A DNA stretch of 64,000 bases from Henriciella sp. (GCF_029937755.1 NZ_JAPYPG010000007.1:118280-182279), one strand, 5' to 3'; shown: positions 19,476-28,953, counted from the stretch's first letter. Notes: generated by a model from the letters alone, not told the origin. Program-made: numbers and translations.

Positions 19476-21661
19476 GGGCGGCCTTCCTTGCAGAAGTCTG
19501 AAATCTTGCTGGTTTCAAGCGCAGCACCAGCCCAGCGATAGGCCCCGCCATCACTGATATAATAGTAGCTCACACCGTTCGGGATGATGGCGGCGACCAA
19601 GCCGCCGAAGCCCGACATGAATGGGATGCGCGTGGGGGCCTCACAGTCACCATAGGACTGGATGTCGAAAGCCCAGAAACCATTCCTGTAGAAGAGTGGC
19701 GCCTCTGCGGCGGGCAGACTTTCGTTATCCCCCTCCTCCTGAAGCGCCTGTCTGAGCGGCCCTTTCGCGAGCACTTGTTCACCATCGATCTGCCCATCGG
19801 CGCTGCCGAGAAACTCGAGAAGTTTCGCCAGATCGCCGCGCTGCATGAACAGGCCCCAGCCGGTGAAAGGCTGGGAAACGCCCGACGGCTCGGAGCGCCG
19901 TGTCTCATCGAGCACCTGCGAGAGGCCGAGCGGTTGCCAGAGCGGCTCGACCAGAAGATCACGATAGATATCGGCCCCCGGCCCTTGCTTTTCCTGCAGG
20001 AAGGCCTGCATGGCGGTGCCAAGGAGATAGGTATCAGAGGTGTGATAGACGAAGGTCTTTCCCGGCTCGGTACGCCGCGGAAATTGTCGGCAGGCCAGCG
20101 CCAGCTTGCGCTCATGCGAGGTCGTGACGAAGAATTCCTGATCGACCGAGGCATCTTCATCGGCATCTGGTGTGGCCGACTTGTAGTGCCCGGTCGCCAT
20201 GTTCAGCGCATCGCCGAATGAAACATCGTCCCAGGACCCTTCCGATGCGCAGGCTGGCACATAGTCGGCGATGAGCGCTTGCATGGCCCCCGGATAGAGT
20301 TGCTCCAGCCGCATCATGCCAAGACCCGCAAACATGGATTTTGCGAATGAGTAGGATGGAATGACCAGCTCCTCGCAAAGTGGCATAGGCCCGGCCCGCG
20401 TGCCGCATTCACTTGCATAGTGGCGGCCATCGACCGTCAGTCCGTAAAGCGTCATGTCATTGGGAGCGACATCGCTTGCGGCGCCGAATGCATCCGTCTC
20501 GATCCCCGGGAAATCAACGGCCATGCGCTCGACAGGATAGACGGGAAGCCGATCACCAGCCTCCTGTCTGTAGCCTTCGGCCAGCGCCGCTGCGTCAGGC
20601 ACCGGCCCTGCATCTAGGTCGACCCGCATCAGGCCCCAGGCGTCAAACTGGAAATAGGCACACGTCTCGGATGCGATCTGCCAATAGGCAGGCGAAGTCG
20701 ATCCATCTGCCAGTGTGTCGAAGACGACCAAGCCATTGTGGACGCAGTTCGCATTCTTCTCGACCAGCGCAAATGGCAAGACGGTGCGCCAACTCGCCTG
20801 ATCGCCAGGCAGGCTCCAAACACGGCCAGCGGTGACGATCGTATCCCAGTGCGGGTTTTCTGAGATCACAAGGCGGCGCTTGTCCGGAACGACATGGCTG
20901 CCGGACGACACGAGGTCGATCGTCATTTCAGGCAGCTCACGATGAGGCGCCGATCCATTTGCATAACCAAAGCGATCGGTCACGACCCTCGCCTGTATTG
21001 AACGGGGATCGGGGATAAGTGTCAGCTGCCCTTGCAGCGCTTCGACGGGCGCGTCTGCCCCGGGGGATAACGCAAATATGTTCATCGGCAACAGGCCGGA
21101 GGGCGTCCCATCACCAGCGAGAATCTTTTCAAGCGCAGCCCGATCATCCGGTTCCGTCGGCAAAGGCGCTATCCTGACCGCCCGGATATTATCGGCCCAG
21201 CAGGTATCGTTGCCGGCATTCCCGTCGCTCCGGACGCGGATCGCCAACTGTGCAAGCGGGCCCGCGATCTCCCCAGAAACAGTCGTCAGTGTGACACCAT
21301 CATCCTGACCGTAACCGATGCGGCCAACTTCCTCCCAGGGCTGCCCCCCTGCCGAGACTTCGAGAATGCAGGCATCCGATTTCTCCAGCCCGTCGGCTGC
21401 TAAGTCAGCCTCGATTAAAAGTGTCTCACCAGCCGCGATCTCTCCCGGTATCGTCCGGCCAGCCCAGGCGTCCCGTCGCAGGCGAAGAGACCAGTTGCCT
21501 GCATATTCCGTAAGCTGAATATCTCCCCTGCCTGGATCTCCACGCCATGACCCGATATCTCCCGACTGGAATGTTTCGTCCAGAAGGGTCTGTGCCGATG
21601 CGGGCTGCACACACGCAACGACAGCGAGGGCGAAGGTGAGACGGGAAAAGATGCGGCGCAT
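19472..21661 (-). CDS. Secreted serine hydrolase of the class C beta-lactamase/esterase fold
   Basis: The 729-aa protein starts with a signal peptide ending VQPASAQ. The N-terminal ~150 residues are beta-rich and may form a carbohydrate-binding-like domain (FQSGDIGSWRGDPGRGDIQL onwards). The C-terminal ~330 residues have the serine beta-lactamase/penicillin-binding fold, with S438-x-x-K441 in YSFAKSMFAGLGM. Such proteins are esterases, D-aminopeptidases or amidases as often as beta-lactamases. A periplasmic location next to a TonB receptor and an MFS transporter suggests it cleaves the imported compound. It overlaps the upstream sulfotransferase by one base and the downstream MFS gene by four. 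Confidence 0.8.
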   Translation of the reverse strand: MRRIFSRLTFALAVVACVQPASAQTLLDETFQSGDIGSWRGDPGRGDIQLTEYAGNWSLRLRRDAWAGRTIPGEIAAGETLLIEADLAADGLEKSDACILEVSAGGQPWEEVGRIGYGQDDGVTLTTVSGEIAGPLAQLAIRVRSDGNAGNDTCWADNIRAVRIAPLPTEPDDRAALEKILAGDGTPSGLLPMNIFALSPGADAPVEALQGQLTLIPDPRSIQARVVTDRFGYANGSAPHRELPEMTIDLVSSGSHVVPDKRRLVISENPHWDTIVTAGRVWSLPGDQASWRTVLPFALVEKNANCVHNGLVVFDTLADGSTSPAYWQIASETCAYFQFDAWGLMRVDLDAGPVPDAAALAEGYRQEAGDRLPVYPVERMAVDFPGIETDAFGAASDVAPNDMTLYGLTVDGRHYASECGTRAGPMPLCEELVIPSYSFAKSMFAGLGMMRLEQLYPGAMQALIADYVPACASEGSWDDVSFGDALNMATGHYKSATPDADEDASVDQEFFVTTSHERKLALACRQFPRRTEPGKTFVYHTSDTYLLGTAMQAFLQEKQGPGADIYRDLLVEPLWQPLGLSQVLDETRRSEPSGVSQPFTGWGLFMQRGDLAKLLEFLGSADGQIDGEQVLAKGPLRQALQEEGDNESLPAAEAPLFYRNGFWAFDIQSYGDCEAPTRIPFMSGFGGLVAAIIPNGVSYYYISDGGAYRWAGAALETSKISDFCKEGRP

Positions 21662-23229
21662 CAGCTCGTGTCCTCAAGAAGCTCGTGCAGGGTCGTAAGC
21701 TCGCTCTCGTAGCGCCGCCATTTGCCCACCGAAGACGCGTAAAGGGGCTGGCGCACTTGCGCTGCACTTGCGGTGGCCGATGGTGAAGGGTTCTTATGAA
21801 AGGCGAGGCATGCCGGGTCCCAGTCGAGATCAAGGAAGGCAAGAAGCCGTTCTGTCTCGGCGCGCTGGCTGGAAACGACCGCTTCATAGTCAACGTGCAG
21901 GATATGGCCAGGCAACATTGACTCCCAGTGCCGCATAAGCCGGTCCTTGGCTTTCATATACGCCGCTAGATCCCGGAAATCATACGAGAAGGGGTACCCC
22001 ATCCGGAACAGCGTCTTGTACATCGCGAAAGCGTTATCCATGGGATCGCGCCGCATATGGATGATCTTTGCGTTCGGGAGCGCTTTCGCGATCAGGCCGA
22101 TATAGAGATAATTGAGCGGCGCCTTGTCGATCATGTACCGGCGCCCTGAGGCGCGCTCTCTCAGCCGCCTCAGATAGTCCTGCCCTAGCGCTATCGGGTC
22201 CAGCTTTTTTGAGGCCGAAACAAGCTCTTCTCCCGGAAAGGCCCTACGGCAGAGTGTTGTCAGCGCCATGGGAAAGTCATTCAGCTCTCCCAGGCTCTCC
22301 ACCTCGCCATGCGCGCTCAGGATGCGATCCACCAGCGTGGAGCCGCTGCGGGGCAGGCCCAGAATGAAGACCGGCCCCTCCGAGCTGTCTCCGGCGGGCT
22401 CCGCCTCCAGGAAGGTGCGATCGAAAGTCTTCTCGATCTCCTGCATCCGCTTGACATCGCGCTCGACCGCGTAAGCCATGCCAGCACGGCGTTCTGCTGC
22501 ACCGGCCTTAAGGGCCGCAAAACTTTCCTCGTATCGGCCGAGGTCTTCGAGCTCGTGCGCCAGGGCATAGTTGAGCTGGGCGCGGCCGAGCCCGGACACG
22601 CGGCCGGAACGCAGGAATGCCTGCAATGCCTCAACCTGATTATTATCCTCGGTCGGCTTCCGTAGCGTTGCGCGGTTGTACCAGGCATCGAAGTCATTGG
22701 GATCACGTTCGATGATGGCGTCGAGTTCATGTGCGGCTTCTTCGAGCCTGCCGAGGGCGGTCAGAGCGGAGGACAGGGCAAACCGAAAGCCCGTCGCATC
22801 CGGTTGAAGGTCAACGGCACGGCGCGCGCACCGTTCCGCAGCAGCAAAGTCTCCGCACTGGGAGTAAGCCTCACCCAGCCGGCCGAGCCAGGCGGCATCC
22901 TGCTGCGCCGCCTTTTCCATCTGCGCCAGGGCCGCTTTCGCCTCGCGAATTCGCCCGAGATGAATAAGCGCCTCGGCCTTCATCAGGCTGACAAGCGGCG
23001 AACCGGGGGCAAGGCGGGCGCCCTTCTCAAGCCGTGGAAGCATCGCATCGAAGTCTGCGCGCATCTGGGCCAGCCGCGCCGCCACGATCCAGCCATCCGC
23101 CAGATCAGGCGATGTCGCCAGCAGCCCATCGATCATATCGCCAGCACGGGCAAGGTCCCGGTGTTTGAGGGCCTTATCGATTGCGGCGAGTGTCCGCCTG
23201 GCTGGTTCCGTAAGAATGGGTGAAGACAT
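21661..23229 (-). CDS. TPR-repeat sulfotransferase
   Basis: The protein is about 522 aa. The first ~270 residues are tetratricopeptide repeats (helical pairs such as AWLGRLGEAYSQCGDFAAAE). The C-terminal half is a PAPS-dependent sulfotransferase, with the 5'-phosphosulfate loop FILGLPRSGSTLVDRILSAH at about 288-307 and a later IIHMRRDPMDNAFAMY stretch of 3'-phosphate-binding type. This resembles bacterial relatives of tyrosylprotein sulfotransferases. The start at 23229 is preferred over an upstream in-frame TTG at 23253, which falls inside the hairpin at 23238-23268. It overlaps the serine hydrolase gene by one base. A sulfotransferase in a catabolic operon is unusual; the acceptor is unknown. 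Confidence 0.85.
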   Translation of the reverse strand: MSSPILTEPARRTLAAIDKALKHRDLARAGDMIDGLLATSPDLADGWIVAARLAQMRADFDAMLPRLEKGARLAPGSPLVSLMKAEALIHLGRIREAKAALAQMEKAAQQDAAWLGRLGEAYSQCGDFAAAERCARRAVDLQPDATGFRFALSSALTALGRLEEAAHELDAIIERDPNDFDAWYNRATLRKPTEDNNQVEALQAFLRSGRVSGLGRAQLNYALAHELEDLGRYEESFAALKAGAAERRAGMAYAVERDVKRMQEIEKTFDRTFLEAEPAGDSSEGPVFILGLPRSGSTLVDRILSAHGEVESLGELNDFPMALTTLCRRAFPGEELVSASKKLDPIALGQDYLRRLRERASGRRYMIDKAPLNYLYIGLIAKALPNAKIIHMRRDPMDNAFAMYKTLFRMGYPFSYDFRDLAAYMKAKDRLMRHWESMLPGHILHVDYEAVVSSQRAETERLLAFLDLDWDPACLAFHKNPSPSATASAAQVRQPLYASSVGKWRRYESELTTLHELLEDTS

Positions 23230-23237
23230 GAAGATTT

Positions 23238-23268
23238 CCGGCGCAGTGAACAAAGCCCACTGCGCCGG
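23238..23268 (-). repeat. Perfect 11-bp stem-loop between TonB receptor and sulfotransferase genes
   Basis: CCGGCGCAGTG at 23238-23248 and its exact complement CACTGCGCCGG at 23258-23268 enclose a 9-base loop. It lies between the receptor stop (23275) and the sulfotransferase start (23229), with no T-run after it. It is more likely an mRNA-processing, stabilising or attenuating stem than a full terminator. Confidence 0.65.
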
Positions 23269-23274
23269 CCCGGA

Positions 23275-25680
23275 TCAGAATTTGTAGCGCACCGTAGCAC
23301 CGAATGTGCGCGGAAGTGCGATCAGCTGCTTGTTGGCATTACCGAAATATCCGACCGCGGGGGCGGTCCCCATGTAAGCTTCGGTGAACACGCCGGTGAC
23401 GCCTTCTTCATTGGCGATGTTCTTGACCCAGAGCGAGAGGTCGAAGGTATCGTTCGACAGCGTGGTCGTCGCATTCCAGATGGCGAAACCGTCAAGTGGG
23501 ACATTGAAGCTCGGCGACGTCGTCACGGCGTTGCGCGTCTCGGACTGATAATACCCATCGACCCGCGAGAACCAGGTCCAGTCGGAACCAACGGTTGTCG
23601 TATAGTCGAGCGCCCAGTTGAGAGCATGCTCTGGCGTGCCCGGGAGCATGGCGCCATCCAGTGCGATGGGCGCGGCTGGCGGCGGACGGTCCGGTGCATA
23701 GAAGTCGCTCGTGAGCTCGGCATTCACATAGGCGTAACCTAGCGAATAGTGCCAGTTGTCATCGAGATAACCGTCGAGGGACGCTTCAAGCCCATAGGTC
23801 TGCGCCTCCTGCCCGTTCTGGACGACAAAGAAGCCCCAGTTCGTGGTCGAGGTATTGAGCTGCGGCTCCTGCCAGTCGACCAGGAAAGCGCTCACATCGT
23901 AGCGGATATCACCACGCTGGCCTTTGACGCCGAGCTCATAGTTGGTCACGGAGTCGGAATTGTAGATCTGCCAGCGAGGATCTTCCGCGAAGGTCCCGGT
24001 CAATGGCACGGCGTTGGAGCCGCCTCGCCGGTAGCCCTCGGAGATGGTGGCGTAGAGCATGTCAGATTCATTGAAGTCCCAGGAGGCGTTCACCTTGAAA
24101 AGGATGTCGTCTTCCGAAGACTCAAAGTTTGCGTTGGTCGGCTCCGCCACTGATGCATATAGAGGTAAATCAATGAAAGTGTCGTTCTTGGACTCATTGT
24201 CGAAGTAGCGCGCGCCAACCGTAAGATCGAAGTCCGGGGTGGCATGCCAGGTCAGTTCACCGAAGGCTGCCAGTTCTTCGAAATTCTCTGTCCGGCGATA
24301 GGCGAAATCCTGGTCGCCCGTCACGGCTGCTGCCGCTCCGGGCAGGAAAGCATCCCACCAGTTCTTGAAGCCGCGGAGATAGCTTTCCTGCGTCGATTGA
24401 AGCTGCTGCTTGCGATAGAAACCGCCGACGACATAGTCGAACGTGTCATTACCGTCCGTGACGAGACGCACTTCCTGGACAAACGCTTCATCGGCGTAGG
24501 TCCGCACGGCCGACGCCATTGGACGCGGATAATTATAATAGAAGCTCAGAAAGCCGGCCTGGGCATAGAAGCCGGTATTCTCCGACACGCTGTCCCCGGT
24601 GTGATCGTAATGCGATGTCGATGAGGTCAGCGTTGCAAACCCGACATCGAATTCAGCTTCAAGCGAGGTTGAATTGACATCCCGCGACGACGGCTCAAGC
24701 TGAATGGAACCATTCTCGTATTCGCCATATGTGTCGCCAAAGCCATCCTGGCCGATTGTGACCTGACGGCGACCGCCAACGTCATCGGACTGGCGCGTGT
24801 GGACGAGCTTGATCCTCGCGGCAGAAGACGGCTCCCAGAGCAGCGTGCCCCGCCCCATCCACTGCTCGACCGTATCGGCATCCTCCACCGAGCGGTAAGA
24901 AGCAGCCGGGTCGAGCACGCCATTCGGCGCGACTGGAATTCCATTCGCGTCGAGCTCATAGACGTTCACATAGTCGACGAGACCTGGATAGTCGGTCACG
25001 CTGCCAACAAGGCGAACCGCCATCGTGTCGCCAAGCGGAATGTTCAGGACACCGTCATAGGCATATCCGATGTCCTCACTGCCATCGACAGACGAGAGCG
25101 AGGCGCTGACATTGCCGCCAAACTCGCCAAGCACCGGGTCGCGGGTGATGTACTTCACCGTACCGCCAAGCGAACCGGACCCGTAAAGTGTGCCCTGCGG
25201 GCCTCGCAGCACTTCGACGCGCTCGATATCCTTCAGCATGAAACCCGCAAAGATCGGCGTATCGTTGACATAGGTGGATACAGAGGCGACCGACGAAACT
25301 GCATAATCGCCGAGGGCATTGCCGTCGACGGCCAGCCCGCGAATCCGGGCGGCGTTCAGTGTGCCAGCATTGCGTGCGCCCCGGTCCACGACCGCGACAC
25401 CGGGAACCGAGCGCAAGAGTTCGGCCTCGTCCAGGATGTTTGACGCTTCAAGCTCGTCGCCTGAAACCGCAGAGATGTTATAGGGAACATCTGTCAGAGA
25501 CTCGCTTCGCCGCGTCGCTGTCACCGTGACAGTTTTCTGCCGGCTGACAGCTTCAACGGCCGCTTCATCCTCGGTGTCCTGCGCGGCAGCCACAAAAAAG
25601 GCGGGTGTCGCCAGCGCCGTGCCTGCCAGCAATGCCGAGAAGATGTGAACCCGGCTGGAATATCTGGAAATTCTGCTCAT
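23275..25680 (-). CDS. TonB-dependent outer-membrane receptor
   Basis: The 801-aa protein has a signal peptide (ALLAGTALATPAFFVAAAQ), a plug start (KTVTVTATRRSESLTDVPYN), the plug motif IERVEVLRGPQGTLYGSGSL and a barrel ending in aromatic ATVRYKF. It imports a ligand across the outer membrane. It sits 41 bases after the carbon-nitrogen hydrolase gene and upstream of sulfotransferase, serine hydrolase, MFS, gabD and gabT in one direction. It is therefore the outer-membrane entry step of this operon. The ligand is unknown, but the downstream genes point to something that yields GABA or a similar amino acid. Confidence 0.95.
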   Translation of the reverse strand: MSRISRYSSRVHIFSALLAGTALATPAFFVAAAQDTEDEAAVEAVSRQKTVTVTATRRSESLTDVPYNISAVSGDELEASNILDEAELLRSVPGVAVVDRGARNAGTLNAARIRGLAVDGNALGDYAVSSVASVSTYVNDTPIFAGFMLKDIERVEVLRGPQGTLYGSGSLGGTVKYITRDPVLGEFGGNVSASLSSVDGSEDIGYAYDGVLNIPLGDTMAVRLVGSVTDYPGLVDYVNVYELDANGIPVAPNGVLDPAASYRSVEDADTVEQWMGRGTLLWEPSSAARIKLVHTRQSDDVGGRRQVTIGQDGFGDTYGEYENGSIQLEPSSRDVNSTSLEAEFDVGFATLTSSTSHYDHTGDSVSENTGFYAQAGFLSFYYNYPRPMASAVRTYADEAFVQEVRLVTDGNDTFDYVVGGFYRKQQLQSTQESYLRGFKNWWDAFLPGAAAAVTGDQDFAYRRTENFEELAAFGELTWHATPDFDLTVGARYFDNESKNDTFIDLPLYASVAEPTNANFESSEDDILFKVNASWDFNESDMLYATISEGYRRGGSNAVPLTGTFAEDPRWQIYNSDSVTNYELGVKGQRGDIRYDVSAFLVDWQEPQLNTSTTNWGFFVVQNGQEAQTYGLEASLDGYLDDNWHYSLGYAYVNAELTSDFYAPDRPPPAAPIALDGAMLPGTPEHALNWALDYTTTVGSDWTWFSRVDGYYQSETRNAVTTSPSFNVPLDGFAIWNATTTLSNDTFDLSLWVKNIANEEGVTGVFTEAYMGTAPAVGYFGNANKQLIALPRTFGATVRYKF

Positions 25681-25721
25681 GTCTTTATCCCCTCTTTCGT
25701 GAACTGATGGTGGTCTTGTGT

Positions 25722-26654
25722 TTAATCTCGGCCGCTGCGGCCATTGGCCTGCGGGCGATCGTCTGTGGGCTTTGATGAATGCGGAATCGACTGAGACGCT
25801 GGCGACTCGCGCTCGGGTACGGCCAGCTCGCCAAGGCCGGACAGCGCTTCCTGACGCTGGGCGGTGGACGCATGGAGCGGGAAAGACACACTGCTGTCCC
25901 TGAAGCTCTTCATGACCTGGCCCAGCCCGTGCCAGCCCCGCTCGCGGACATGGGCGACCTGGTCGAGGTCCAGCTCCAGCGCGATGACATCACGGCCCGT
26001 TCCGGCTTCGTAGATCAACTCGCCCCCGGGACCGAACACGACAGAACGGCCATTGCCCAGTTTCCCGGTTCCGTTCACGGCCACCATGTAGACTTGCGAA
26101 GTGGCCGCGTTGGCCCTGGCGATGGTAATTTCGACATCGCGATCGATTGTGTTGGTAAGCGTCGGAGCAAGGATCACTTCGGCGCCCATGGCACTTAGTG
26201 TCCGGATGACTTCGGGAAACCAGATGTCATAGCAGATGACGAGCCCGATCCGACCGATACCGGGTATGTCAAATACGCAGTATCCCGAACCGCTGGCGAC
26301 CGAGGCCTCATATGGGCGGAACGGAAACATCTTGTCGTAACGGCTGACAATCATCCCGTCTGGCGCGATGACGGGGGCCATGTTGTAAACCTGCCCGCCG
26401 CGCGCTTCGTACATGGACCCCGGAACGAGCCAGATATCGAGGTCGCGCGCCAGGGCCTGAAACCGCTTCTCTGTCGGCCCGCCGGCCGGCTCTGCCTTTT
26501 CAGTCGAAGGGCCATGCACGATGAGTTCGCCAAGCGCTACGAGCCGCAGCCATGGAAACCGTTTGACCACGGAGCGAATTTCTTTTTCGACAAGGTCGAA
26601 ATTCCCGCTAGCTTCAGCGTCAATCTGCAGGGCTGCAAGTCCTAGCCGTCTCAT
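25722..26654 (-). CDS. Carbon-nitrogen hydrolase (nitrilase/amidase superfamily)
   Basis: The 310-aa protein has the Glu-Lys-Cys triad of the superfamily: E43 in VALGELIVHG, K108 in SRYDKMFPFRP and C141 in VICYDIWFPEV. It should hydrolyse an amide or carbamoyl C-N bond in the cytoplasm. The start at 26654 is chosen because the conserved N-terminal strand begins right after it; an earlier start at 26714 adds 20 residues with no ribosome site. The C-terminal ~45 residues are polar and likely disordered. It lies between the MocR regulator and the TonB receptor. An aliphatic amide that releases GABA is a plausible substrate (inference from gabTD). Confidence 0.87.
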   Translation of the reverse strand: MRRLGLAALQIDAEASGNFDLVEKEIRSVVKRFPWLRLVALGELIVHGPSTEKAEPAGGPTEKRFQALARDLDIWLVPGSMYEARGGQVYNMAPVIAPDGMIVSRYDKMFPFRPYEASVASGSGYCVFDIPGIGRIGLVICYDIWFPEVIRTLSAMGAEVILAPTLTNTIDRDVEITIARANAATSQVYMVAVNGTGKLGNGRSVVFGPGGELIYEAGTGRDVIALELDLDQVAHVRERGWHGLGQVMKSFRDSSVSFPLHASTAQRQEALSGLGELAVPERESPASQSIPHSSKPTDDRPQANGRSGRD

Positions 26655-26775
26655 GTCTCTTGAAGCCTCACCTGGTTCCTGGCCGGGGCAATATCCCGGC
26701 GTCGAACAAACCATGACGGCATGATGACAGATGCTTTAGAGCCAGATGAGGCCAATCCTTGTAGCCAGATTCCGT

Positions 26776-28659
26776 TCAGGACGCGTCTGGCTGTGAATCA
26801 GTCTTTTCGTCAGATGGCTCAATGATGACGGCAGTATCGCGAATGATATGGTCGTCATCGAGCCAGAAAATCTGGTGGTCCTGAATGGCAACATGGAAGC
26901 TCAGCGTCTCGCCGAAAGCCCATCGCTCCCAATGGCGGAACCACTTTCCGTCCTCGGTCCACCAATGACCCTGATCGACATCTTCACCGGCCGAACCAGC
27001 CCGGCCGTGCATGGTGCCATCCGCGTTGAGCTGGATCGTGCAAGGCTCTCCATAGACCGTTCGATAGTAAAGCGTCAGTCCGCCAATCCGGTCTTGTACT
27101 TCAGCCTCGGACAGGATCTGCAACCGCTGCTCCTGCTCGGCCTCTGCTCCAGTTGTTGCCAGCATCGCGTCGGATAGGGCAGCGATACCGTCGCGGATGC
27201 GTTTCGCAGGGAGGCTGGTCACACCAAGCCGAAACACGTTCGTCGGCGCCGTGCCCGACGTGTAATAATCTTCCACTGGCTCGATCAGCACACCCCGGGA
27301 CTGCGCTTGCCTTAGAAGCTGGCGTGTCGAAAGGTCCGAATCAGCTCGGATCCAGAGGGTCGTGCCCCCTCGCACCGGGGCAACAGCGATCGAGAGAGGA
27401 CGGTAATGGTTCAGCGCGTCGCGCAGGGCAATCAGCCGCTCTTCGAAAACGGTGCTCAGACGGCGCAGCATAGCATCATAGTGCCCGAGTGACAGAAAGA
27501 ATGCCGCCGCACGCTGATTATTCGGAGACGGACGACCGGAGGCGATACTTCGCAGCTGCCGTGCCGCTGCGATGAACTCAGGTGGCGCCACCATGAAGCC
27601 CAGCCCCACCCCCGGCTCAAGCACCTTGGACAGGCTTGCGACATAAACAACCCGGTCTGTCTCGTCCATTCCCTTCAGGGCTGGCAGGGGATCGACGAGG
27701 TAATTCAACTCGCATTCGAAATCGTCCTCAATGATCACGAAGTCGTCACGCTCTGCCCGTGCAAGCAAATCCTCCCGGCGTGCGCGCGACAGTGTAACGG
27801 CCGTGGGCCGCTGCCGGCTCGGAGAAACGTGAACGACATCGCACCCGGACAGATTTTCATCGACGATCAACCCCTCATCGTCGACAGGCAGGCTGACCCT
27901 CTGGCTGCCTCGCTGATCGATTAGCGTACGCATTTCCGGCAGGCCCGGCTCTTCCATGCCAACCACCGTCCCGCTCGAAGCAAGGACCGCCATGGCAAGG
28001 TGCAGCGCCTGCTGCTCGCCCGCCGTGATCAGGATTTCATCGGGCCGCGCAGCGATGCCGCGCCTTGGCAGAAGTTTGCTCCTGATTTCGTCCACCAGGT
28101 AAGGATCATCGGCTTCACCTGACCCGATGGACCAGGTCGCTACCTCTTGCGCCGCGAGCGCCAGCCGGCTCGCCTCACGCCACTCGACGACGGGAAAAAG
28201 CGAGCGATCGTAGCACCCCTCCAGAAACGGGTACCGGAAGGACTGCCAGTCAGGCGGAAAACTGAAGCTTCGCCCCCTCTGCGCCGCTGGATCGATCCGC
28301 TGGATGGCACTGGCCGCTGTCTTGCTGCGCCGGGGGGCAATGACCTGCATGCCAAGGTCACCGACCGGGTGCCCTGCCTGCGCGACGAACAAGCCGCTGC
28401 GCTCACGCGACTCCAGGTGTCCATCCGCAATCAGTTTCTGGTAGGCGATCAGGGTTGTATTGCGCGAGACGCCCAGCGTATCGGCGAGCTTTCTCGAGGA
28501 CGGAAGCCTGGTTCCCGCCGGCAGGATACCGGAATTAATGGCTCCGATGACCGCCCGTCTGATCTGGTCCTGAAGGGAGAGCTCATTATGCTTGTCGAGC
28601 TTGCAAAGCGGGGCAAGCGTTTCGGCGTCCATCGTTGCGAGGCTTGGCTGGCGTGACAT
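26776..28659 (-). CDS. MocR/GabR-type regulator with an extra C-terminal domain
   Basis: The protein is about 627 aa. The N-terminus is a GntR winged helix (RAVIGAINSGILPAGTRLPS, SRKLADTLGVSRNTTLIAYQ). It is followed by an aminotransferase-fold domain with PLP lysine K~344 in VASLSKVLEPG. This is the MocR architecture; GabR, its best-known member, activates gabTD when GABA reacts with its PLP. The gene heads the operon ending in gabD-gabT, which supports a GabR-like role. After the usual end at about residue 500 there is an extra ~125-residue domain, Trp- and His-rich (DQGHWWTEDGKWFRHWERWA), not normal for MocR proteins. The start is uncertain: 28659 is used, and 28632 or 28737 are possible. 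Confidence 0.88.
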   Translation of the reverse strand: MSRQPSLATMDAETLAPLCKLDKHNELSLQDQIRRAVIGAINSGILPAGTRLPSSRKLADTLGVSRNTTLIAYQKLIADGHLESRERSGLFVAQAGHPVGDLGMQVIAPRRSKTAASAIQRIDPAAQRGRSFSFPPDWQSFRYPFLEGCYDRSLFPVVEWREASRLALAAQEVATWSIGSGEADDPYLVDEIRSKLLPRRGIAARPDEILITAGEQQALHLAMAVLASSGTVVGMEEPGLPEMRTLIDQRGSQRVSLPVDDEGLIVDENLSGCDVVHVSPSRQRPTAVTLSRARREDLLARAERDDFVIIEDDFECELNYLVDPLPALKGMDETDRVVYVASLSKVLEPGVGLGFMVAPPEFIAAARQLRSIASGRPSPNNQRAAAFFLSLGHYDAMLRRLSTVFEERLIALRDALNHYRPLSIAVAPVRGGTTLWIRADSDLSTRQLLRQAQSRGVLIEPVEDYYTSGTAPTNVFRLGVTSLPAKRIRDGIAALSDAMLATTGAEAEQEQRLQILSEAEVQDRIGGLTLYYRTVYGEPCTIQLNADGTMHGRAGSAGEDVDQGHWWTEDGKWFRHWERWAFGETLSFHVAIQDHQIFWLDDDHIIRDTAVIIEPSDEKTDSQPDAS

Positions 28660-28895
28660 GGTTCTGGACTTCACGCTGAGAGAGCGACACGCGTCAACCG
28701 CGATGTGCACCAGACAATGAGGCCGTTGCTTCCACATAGCGGAGCGTTCAATTGACGTTCGAACCCCGCTAGCGCTTCACACGCTGATAGTCGGCAAGTC
28801 ACTGAGAGCGCACCAGTTCCAGCCGAAGAAAGTGCACGTCTCTGACGGCATATCTCGTATAGGAACCCGTCAGATTAGCATCACGCAAACTTGAC

Positions 28896-28927
28896 GCTTG
28901 CAGAACCGGGGCCGTCCCCACATGACA
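28896..28927 (-). repeat. 32-bp dispersed repeat, copy 1
   Basis: On the minus strand this 32-bp segment (core GGACGGCCCCGGTTCTGCAA) matches 63951-63982 on the plus strand with one difference. It lies in the space between the His-rich lipoprotein gene and the MocR gene. In a 64-kb window such a match is far beyond chance. An insertion-sequence end or another mobile repeat is the likely source; I cannot name it. Confidence 0.7.
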
Positions 28928-28953
28928 ATGCCCCTATGCGCAGTCGCCCAGCG

